NCBI GenBank assembly: GCA_029465975.1
Contig: CM055728.1
Location: forward strand, 5,302,900 to 5,366,899
Direction of reading: 5' to 3'
Source of the DNA: Dallia pectoralis
Lineage: Eukaryota > Chordata > Actinopteri > Esociformes > Umbridae
DNA length: 64,000 nucleotides
A program made the position numbers and the translations under genes. Of the stretch, positions 56,431 to 64,000 are shown in pieces. Every line of letters begins with the position of its first letter. Position 1 is the stretch's first letter. Below the pieces are notes generated by a model. The model was not told the origin of the DNA and did not search any database. It saw only the letters and a list, made by a program, of their open reading frames with translations.

Positions 56431-58080
56431 AAAGCCTTGTTGTTTAATATATTTTATTCCAATGTAGATTAATTTAATATTTTTCTATGTTTGCTTTTCC
56501 TTGATTTCATTTTCCGTATATAATAATAACATTGATACACACGCTAAGGCATATGTTAACTTTTTTAACACATCATGTCTCTTACACCAACACATTCACT
56601 CAGAGAGAAATCTAATTTCTGTTAACAGCCGCATTTAAGCGCTGATATGATCTATCACTTGCTGCCATAGAAACAGAGGACCATGTTTTCAACTAGCAAT
56701 TCACATCCCTCACTATCACACACACCTGTGAAAAACACACACACCCACTTAAATGTTAGAGATGGAGGAGATCGGATCAATAGAATGACATAGACACCGT
56801 GGGGAGACAGCACACAGACTCACAGAGGGGATGATAAGGTGTAATGTATCCTGTATCAATTAAATCCTCATGACAAGGACTACAGAGATAGCTCAGATTT
56901 GGTGTTTGTGGTGGTAAAGTCTCACGTAGCCATATTTCCCAATTCACTGTTTTGTCACGCATCCCTTGGGAATTTTGTAGTAGCCAAAACACTTTGAGTA
57001 CTGGCTTCTGGCGACAACATTTTGACTTGATGTTCCCTTCCAACAATTTACCTGTTGGTGTCGGTCTGTGACATGAGTCAATGTTTCCAGAAAGGGGAGG
57101 ACACGTTTTGTTCCAGTTATTTCATTGGCAACATTGCATTAAAATGTAAAGAAACCTGGAAGAAAAACATGTTTGCCCGAAGTGATAAAACAAGATGAAA
57201 GAGCTAATTGAAAGACCCTAGACGTGGGTGGTAACCACTGCATGAGCACCAAGTGGTCACAAGGGCTACATTTGCTTTTGTGTGAAACAGCGTTGAAAAC
57301 TCACTGACAACATTTGTAGAATCTCCATTTTACTTACATTTGTTATCCTAATTGGGATTAGTAATTACAGAACGCCAGTATTAGCTTAAGCAGTTTACAT
57401 CAAACTCAACTACAAGTCGGCGCTTCTACAGCAATGAAATCTACAGCCAATAAACAACAAAAGATAAACAAAGAAACCAGCTGACTAACTTCGTATTCTA
57501 ATTTGTGAATTCACACTCGAGAAAACCTGGAAATACCAGAGTAATTCAAGACAAACCTGTGTTTGCATGTTGTAGGAGTTGAGGTGCTGATGCTTCATGT
57601 TAACGTTTGCTGGTACAAACACTGTTTGTAAAGCCCTTGTCTGCTCTCACTGCACATTAAGTCAAACGTGTACTGCGCTAGAGCCTCGAAAGCCCTGTTA
57701 TTTCTAGTACTATTAATCTGGGAGTTAAATGTATTTTATGTACTGGACGTGTATCTCCCTATAAAACTAACTGCAAGGCAGACATTTTTAAAGAATGATA
57801 GCACACCTACTAGTACAAATGGCAAAAACAACTTCCACTACAATTTCGCCTCAGCAAAGTTTCTGAAGAATACAACTGGTATGATTCGATTAGATTCAAC
57901 TTTAGTGTCATTGAACAGTACAAGCATCCAACCAGAAGTGCATGATGGCCAGCTATCAAATGGTTGTGACTTACACAGAATATATTTGGAGAAAGAAATA
58001 CAGAAAGTTTAACACTGAATAGTTGGTGAAAGTGAATGCATTACTGTTACATGTGAGGCAACCTACTCTGAGAATATAAT
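56431..58080. other. Intron sequence with one unclassified open frame
   Basis: 57668-58012 (+) is open for 115 codons without an ATG at its start. It encodes a hydrophobic segment (ALLFLVLLIWELNVFYVLDV) followed by several NxS/T sites, like a membrane glycoprotein's N-terminal part. I cannot assign it. The rest shows nothing. Confidence 0.35.
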
Positions 58081-58825
58081 CTTAGTATTCCTTAGTATTC
58101 CTCTCTATTCCTCTCTATTCCTCAGTATTCCTCAGTATTCCTCTCTATTCCTCTCTATTCCTCAGTATTCCTTAGTATTCCTCAGTATTCCTCTCTATTC
58201 TTCAGTATTCCTATTCCTCAGTATTCCTCAGTATTCCTCTCTATTCTTCAGTATTCCTCTCTATTCCTCAGTATTCCTCAGTATTCCTCAGTATTCCTCT
58301 CTATTCCTCAGTATTCCTCAGTATTCCTCAGTATTCCTCAGTATTCCTTAGTATTCCTCTCTATTCTTCAGTATTCCTCAGTATTCCTCTCTATTCCTAT
58401 GTATTCCTCAGTATTACTCTCTATTCCTCAGTATTCCTCTCTATTCCTCAGTATTCCTCTCTATTCCTCAGTATTCCTCTCTATTCCTCAGTATTCCTTA
58501 GTATTCCTCTCTATTCTTCAGTATTCCTCAGTATTCCTCTCTATTCCTCTCTATTCCTCAGTATTCCTCAGTATTCCTCAATATTACTCAGTATTCCTCT
58601 CTATTCCTCAGTATTCCTCAGTATTCCTCAGTATTCCTCTCTATTCCTCAGTATTCCTCTCTATTCGTCAGTATTCCTCAGTATTCCTCTCTATTCCTCA
58701 GTATTCCTCTCTATTCTTCAGTATTCCTCAGTATTCCTCAGTATTCCTCTCTATTCCTCAGTATTCCTCTCTATTCCTCAGTATTCCTCTCTATTCCTCA
58801 GTAATCCTTAGTATTAGTATTCCTC
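58081..58825 (+). repeat. 10-bp satellite array, about 74 units
   Basis: Units TATTCCTCAG and TATTCCTCTC (rarely CTTAG, TTCAG) alternate in a non-random order. It lies 185-930 bases downstream of exon 59010-59126 in transcript direction, where it reads as purine-rich CTGAGGAATA. Confidence 0.95.
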
Positions 58826-59009
58826 GCTGTCAGAGTGATGTGAGAATGTCTGGATTTCAGTAACTTCATCTGATTATGTATAATGACAATAATCAGATCT
58901 ATATCTCAAACTTCTCAAACTTCTCATAACTGTAACACTGGTTTTGAGTCTGAGTACATTGAAACACCCTTCGAATCTAGGGTACAGCGTGATGTTTTGT
59001 CTGACTAAC

Positions 59010-59126
59010 CTTCATGGCTTCAGACTTCTTGTGAAACATCTCTTCCATGTTCTCTGCCAGCTTCTTCACCAACCTCAGCCCATCTATTTCTTCAACACGC
59101 ACTGCTCGCTCAAACTCCTTATATTT
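59010..59126 (-). CDS. cacna2d3: Calcium-channel alpha-2/delta-3 subunit, internal exon (first of four seen)
   Basis: This minus-strand exon is 117 bp, 39 codons, phase 0 at both ends. It is bordered by a pyrimidine-rich acceptor ending TTACAG and by the donor AAG|GTTAGT. It encodes a charged helical stretch including EEIDGLRLVKKLAENMEEMF and ending HKKSEAMK, which I recognise as the N-terminal extracellular part of the alpha-2 chain before the VWA domain. Alpha-2/delta proteins are GPI-anchored or membrane-linked extracellular subunits that raise surface expression and modulate gating of high-voltage-activated calcium channels. The next exon in the transcript is at 37782-37841, after an intron of about 21.2 kb. 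Earlier exons, including the start codon and signal peptide, lie beyond the right edge. The paralogue call (alpha-2/delta-3, not -1, -2 or -4) rests on remembered family resemblance; the family itself is secure. Confidence 0.9.
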
Positions 59127-59878
59127 CTGTAAGAGAGAAAAAGACATGTGCATTTTTTATAAACACGTACTGTAATATACTACAAAATGCATAACAAGGT
59201 CTCAATAATTTTGAGTAAATTCAATTTTTATCAACCTCCTAAACATTTGGAAGCATGTAGAGCATTGGACCATTTTTTTTTCTTACTTGTGGAATAGTCA
59301 AGTAAAAAATACATAATTACTTATTACAATTGTGCACAGGTAACCCAAGTAACCCATTCAACGCTGCACACACAAGAATACGACTCAATCTTGTCAAGCT
59401 CCTAAGTGAATGTGAAGATCTCTTTAATGCCAAGATATATTCTACTCCTCTTGTGGATTGTTTGGTCACGATATAATGGCATTAGGTCTGTGTGATTAAA
59501 AAACATGATAAAAGGCTTCTGAAAGGTAGTAGTTGGTGAAGTGGGCAAGACAAAACAAGCTTCAACCACTGAACACATGAACAGATCTCTTAAATGTGTC
59601 ACAGTGGGGTGCTCTCATTCCAACCTGTTGGGGACTGTGACATTAAGTCATAGTAATTCTGACACTTGTACATGCTCTACACACACACACTTCCTCGTTC
59701 TAACGACTAGCAAGTTTTTCTATAGAACATCTGAGGAATAACGTTCTGCTCTGGGGGTTTACCGCAGCATCAAATTGAAGTTGCTAATTTCCTGCTAAAA
59801 GGCTTAGACATACTATTCTTACCCTATAGCTTCCCAAATGTCAAGGAACACGTTTGAGAAGACATACAGAGATACTGA
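59127..59878. other. Intron sequence upstream of exon 59010-59126
   Basis: Nothing recognised beyond the acceptor region. Confidence 0.45.
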
Positions 59879-60881
59879 GGGCCTGATTTATCAAGCCGTT
59901 TGCGCCTGTTTTAAGGCGATAATTGGTCGCAAAGACGGACGTAACCGATGCGGGCTATTTACCAACCGGACGCAATTGGCTAAAATCGCAGATTGCGTGC
60001 CACATTAGGGTGAAGAGACAAGTTGCGCTTTCAATATGCGTTCGTGGGAGGGTCATGGGGAAAGTGGGACGAGGTGGGAGGAAACGCGTTAATTGCGCCT
60101 AATTAAATATTCCGTGGTATTTACAAAGACTGCCAGTCACTGCGCGGCTCAATTTTTAGTGTAAAATTCTGCGCCTCTTAAAAGCAGGTCTTAACGAGAT
60201 AGCGCATTTCCCTGTGTGTTCAAATGGACCTCAATCTAAGCTTGCGATTTCTCTTTCCCGTAGTATGAGCTGAAGATCTTTGGGTTTGGTCTTAATTTGT
60301 ATCATTACACTCGGGCTCGGGTCGGGTTCGGTCTCTTGCGCTCCGGGTTGCCCGGTGAATGAGTGGTCAGGTCCGTTTCATTTAGCGTAAGAATGGATGC
60401 TGAGGGGGCGGGACTGTGGCGATTACATTTGGTTGCACCGGCAAAAAGATTAAAATCTCACTTTAAATGACAAAAATTAGCCAATGGGTTATGCCAAATG
60501 CAATAAATTGACAGTCTCTTAAAATATGACATCAAAATGACAGGGAATTCGTGGCTGTAAAGGCATGTTGATCTAAGCTGTTCAACAATTGCCAGTGGCC
60601 AATCAGTGCTGCTGGACGCACCATTAGAGCACAGGACTGGCTGAACCCATATACTGTGGATTACATACTTATCCTACAGCTCTAGTCATGATCCATGGTA
60701 AATGCGACCCATTGTTTGCGCTTTTAGAGACGCGCTAATGGTGGGCGGGGTATGCGCAGATTGCGTGATGAGTGTCAGGTTTGATAAATACTACGCAAAA
60801 TGTGAAAGCATAGCGTGCGCTATTAGCGAACTCGCAAAACAGACGCAGCGCAAACTGAACTAGTCTTAGTAAATCAGGCCC
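59879..60881. mobile_element. 1-kb MITE with GGGCCTGATTTA ends
   Basis: Inverted ends GGGCCTGATTTATCAAG and its mirror CTTAGTAAATCAGGCCC. TGA occurs on both sides (59876-59878, 60882-60884). Both subterminal regions hold GCGC-rich short motifs (GCGCA, TTGCGC). No transposase. It is moderately GC-rich compared with its surroundings. Confidence 0.7.
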
Positions 60882-61289
60882 TGAGAGAGAGAGACGAAGG
60901 GTGAGAGGGATGTGGTATCTAGGCTAAGAGTAATGAAACAAAAAATCAAGAAAATCAAAGGCAACAGAAATTATGTGAAAAGTCATAATGAATAATCATG
61001 AATAAACATCCACTGTCATTGTTGCAACATTGTAGCAGCCAACAGCAGTGAGGGTTGCTTCTGTTTATTGTCTCACAAGTTTGTAAGCCAATTAATAAAT
61101 GTGAAATGCATGAAAATCATGCAGTCTAGCGCTTGTAGCAGCAAAGGATCTTCAATTATATTAAGGTGATCGACTGTAACCAAAAGCTAGGAAAACCCAA
61201 GGGAATAAATGAAGGGAGCGCTGGCAGATACTGCACTTTTCGTTTCCATGTAAGCTCTGCAGCATTTGTTAACACGACGCTGTCATTTT
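60882..61289. other. Intron sequence without recognised features
   Basis: Nothing recognised. Confidence 0.45.
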
Positions 61290-61294
61290 ATCTA

Positions 61295-61689
61295 TGTCAC
61301 AATTCCATCTGGGACCACGCCCCTGGCAGAGATGTCCCAGCGTCATCTCTCTTCGTCGCCGGTCTTCTAGCTGCCATTGTCCAAAATCCCATTGCACACG
61401 AACGCATCCCTGGACTGTCTTGGCCTATTGTGCACACCTGTGCCTCATGTGCTGATTGCCATGTGTGTGTATATAAGCCTCCTCATTACTCTGTGTCCTT
61501 GTCCAGTATTGTTTGGTGTTACGTGTTTGTGCAGCATTTTTGACATTAAGAGAACTGTTTAGTTCTGTTACCTTCTTTTGTTCATTACGTTTAGAGCCTG
61601 ATGTTACCAGTATCATTTTGTTAATTAAAACTTAGATTTTTTCAAACACCACCTCCGCCTTTTGGTTCCTGCTTTTCCACGCCGTGACA
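61295..61689 (+). repeat. 5' LTR of the minimal chromovirus
   Basis: 395 bp from TGTCACAATTCC to CGCCGTGACA. ATATAAGCC at about 61471 and GTCCAGTATT at 61501-61510, 30 bases on, as promoter and RNA start. AATTAAAAC near 61623 as a polyadenylation-like signal. Confidence 0.88.
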
Positions 61690-61700
61690 GAATACTGGAC
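61690..61700 (+). other. Self-priming primer-binding site
   Basis: GAATACTGGAC directly follows the LTR; 61691-61700 are the exact complement of GTCCAGTATT at 61501-61510. Confidence 0.75.
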
Positions 61701-61705
61701 CCAAC

Positions 61706-61997
61706 ATGGAACCAGCGGATCCTCCAGGGATTGTGGCCACTGTTGCCAACCTGCCCTCACAGATGAATCAACACCAGGAGTGTTTGTCCAAACTAGGGAC
61801 AGCCATGGACCAGGTGTCTCGGGGCCTCGAAGAGGTGAGGTTGGCTGTTCAGCAGCGGGTACCTACTCCACCTGTGCCAGCAGGAGCAGAGGCGTATCCT
61901 TTACCACCTGACACTGAGGAGGGAGATTCCTGTCCCTTGTCGCTTCCGGAGAAGTATAGCGGCACAGCGAGGGAGTGTCAAGGTTTCCTACTCCAAC
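61706..61997 (+). pseudogene. Chromovirus gag N-terminal fragment
   Basis: ATG-started frame MEPADPPGIVATVANLPSQ, then a helical part and SLPEKYSGTARECQGFLLQL, the beginning of the Ty3-Gag capsid domain. The frame runs into the 3' LTR tip, where it ends with unrelated codons. Confidence 0.85.
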
Positions 61998-62056
61998 TTT
62001 TTTTCAAACACCACCTCCGCCTTTTGGTTCCTGCTTTTCCACGCCGTGACAATCTA

Positions 62057-64000
62057 TAACAATATGCAGTGGAGACAGGATATTTGGCCACACAATGAAC
62101 TGTGTATTGACAATACATGAAATGTTTCGGCAAAACTCTTCTTTTTTTTACCAAATGTGCAGTTACTGCTCTCTTGCTTGGGTAAGAGAGTATGTTAAAT
62201 TTCAATTTGATAGTTGAAAGCATAGCCAAAGTGAGCAGAATCAAATGTTGGAGTTGACATATTTGATGTTGCATTGTGGTAGATTGCATTGGGTAATAAA
62301 GCTGTAAGAACACGTGTGAAATCTCATTGTCATTGTATTAAGTCGTGATATATTATATGGCACCTACTATATTGACAAATATAACTTTAAAATGAATCGG
62401 AAAACATCACTCAATTAAAAAACGTATTCATTTACCCATCACTAATTGTAATATTTGAGTTTTTACTAGAGTTTGTGTCTTTGCTAGGGCGTTTATTCTT
62501 TTACTAGCACATAGTATTGCCACAAGTGTTTACTTGTGTTCTTTTTCGATTTGTCACAAACTTAGAAACCCAACTGTTAAATAATGGCCACTTATATTTG
62601 GACCAAAAACTCTGACACGAGAAATGGAGGAGAGATGGGTAAAATCAGGATGAAGAGTGAGAGGAAGGCTGAGCGAGAGAGAGAAAATGGGAGGTTGAGG
62701 TCATATGGGGAGAGAAATGGAGGTTGAAACACTCAGAACTCAGACACTCAGTGAACAGTATCACCATTGCAGGGAGATGGAGAAAAACTGTGAGACGGGG
62801 TGGGGGAGCATTTCCTTACACTCCCTTATCATGCCTACAGCTGGCTGAGATGAGAGCTCTGGTACCCAAAGGGCTGTGTTCCAGGAGGATTAAACCAACA
62901 ATATGTCATGGGTACATTATGACTGATCTACAAATACTAATATATAGTAATTGATGATACATGGTTATAGTAAAGACGTCAGACAGCAGTCGTCTGTACA
63001 CTCAGGTTTCTAATCTAGAACAAGCCCATTTGCAGCCTTAATGAACAGCCTCTGTAGCCAATCAAAGTGGACAGATGACTCAGCGCAGTGACAGAAAGAG
63101 AGTGAAGCAGCCACACCCACCGATTAACAGCGACAGACGGATGTTTGATAGGAGGAAAGTGTTTTAGACAGACTGGTTGAATTAGGACTTGAGTAGGGCT
63201 TACGGCTAACACACCTATTATTGGCTGAATACCACATGCTGCGATATTACTTTCAGCTGAATCATTGTGCTCTGACCAGAAAGGGGGATTAGAGTCCTCT
63301 TCTGCCGTCATGACTGAGGCCAATTTAACACTGAGGGTGACTTAGTCGGTAGACAGCAGCTAGCAACATGCCCCGCCCACAGCACCATATTCACACAGCA
63401 GGCTGGATCTACATAACGTTTGACTTTAAACACATTTCTAATGTACAGAACATGCAAATGTACCAAAGCCAAACGAGTACCAAGTCCACCCCCTATTCCG
63501 CTTTGCCTCCAGTTAGATCTTCGAATGGCTTGTTCGCATTTAAAAAGAAAGAGAACTGCGAGATGGACTTATCATACTTTGTTTAATAATTCCCTTAGTG
63601 TTTGAATTTACTGGCATTTGAGACATACCAAGCAGGATTGTTGCCATCAATAGTGGGCAAATTGAGCGATGTGTGAAATGGTATACACAAAATTTGCCAC
63701 ACGCTTCCTTGGATGGTGGCGTGTTCAGCAATGAATATCGGTTTATGAGTTTACACAACAAAATAATCCAAGGCTTCTTCCGTATGTCTTGGGAAATGTA
63801 GCATTATGTTAAGTTCTCAATGTTCCAGCACAGAAGAGGAAATGGGCTAATCTCTAACACACAGAGACCTCCATTACTGGGCTAACGGCAGCCCTTTCAG
63901 CAACCGGCCTAGATCAGCTTTACACAAACATTCACACAGACAGCAGCCTGAAGCACACTAAAGGTGGGGACTTAAAGATAGCAGGGGGAAGGACAACAAA
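62057..64000. other. Intron sequence without recognised features
   Basis: A purine-rich GAGAGAGGAAGG-type patch is at 62620-62720. No exon of the host gene and no transposon signal was recognised up to the window edge. Confidence 0.45.

Larger units (their letters stand above)
61295..62051 (+). mobile_element. Minimal chromovirus: LTR, gag start, 3' LTR tip
   Basis: Flanked by a perfect 5-bp duplication ATCTA (61290-61294 and 62052-62056). It contains a full 5' LTR, the first part of gag, and then only the last 54 bp of the 3' LTR (47 bp plus a T run, identical to 61637-61689). So the internal region and nearly the whole 3' LTR are gone while both outer ends remain. Confidence 0.9.

Noticed and set aside
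58399..58863. 154-codon frame of SIPQYSSVFL-like repeats
   Set aside because: By-product of the 10-bp satellite; no start context, no homologue.

Overview
This window is vertebrate nuclear DNA, almost certainly from a teleost fish. The evidence is split exons with GT-AG borders, Tc1/mariner, piggyBac, Harbinger, DIRS, Ty3 chromovirus, LINE and retroviral sequences, many microsatellites, and a tRNA-derived SINE (about 3600-3770) resembling the HpaI family known from salmonids and pike. The species cannot be fixed from the window alone.

The backbone is one host gene on the minus strand. Four exons (59010-59126, 37782-37841, 11537-11699, 3962-4093) join in phase and encode consecutive parts of a voltage-gated calcium-channel alpha-2/delta subunit, best matching CACNA2D3, in the segment leading into the von Willebrand A domain. 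The introns are about 21.2, 26.1 and 7.4 kb and hold everything else.

Layout: 1-3370, broken DIRS retrotransposon with its internal complementary region. 3.4-11.5 kb, SINE, chromovirus LTR remnant, Tc1 pieces, a piggyBac end, a Tc1 copy carrying a nested solo LTR, and a 28-bp minisatellite fused to the splice donor of the third exon. 11.7-37.8 kb, Tc1 pieces, a 12-bp satellite (16.3-17.1 kb), solo LTRs, an endogenous retrovirus-like element (19963-26208) with apparently identical LTRs, a full gag frame, a short env-like frame and no recognisable pol, and a nearly complete but mutated chromovirus (30335-35359). 37.8-59 kb, a 2.57-kb inverted-repeat transposon (38818-41389) carrying its own promoter-like region and spliced exons, further solo LTRs, nested Tc1/Harbinger elements, LINE fragments and a 10-bp satellite. 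59.1-64 kb, a 1-kb MITE and an extremely deleted chromovirus with a perfect target duplication.

The most unusual items are the tandem array of splice-donor copies at exon 11537-11699, the pol-less provirus, the gene-like unit inside the inverted-repeat transposon, and the self-priming signals visible in two separate chromovirus copies. All readings are by eye; no alignment or database search was run.
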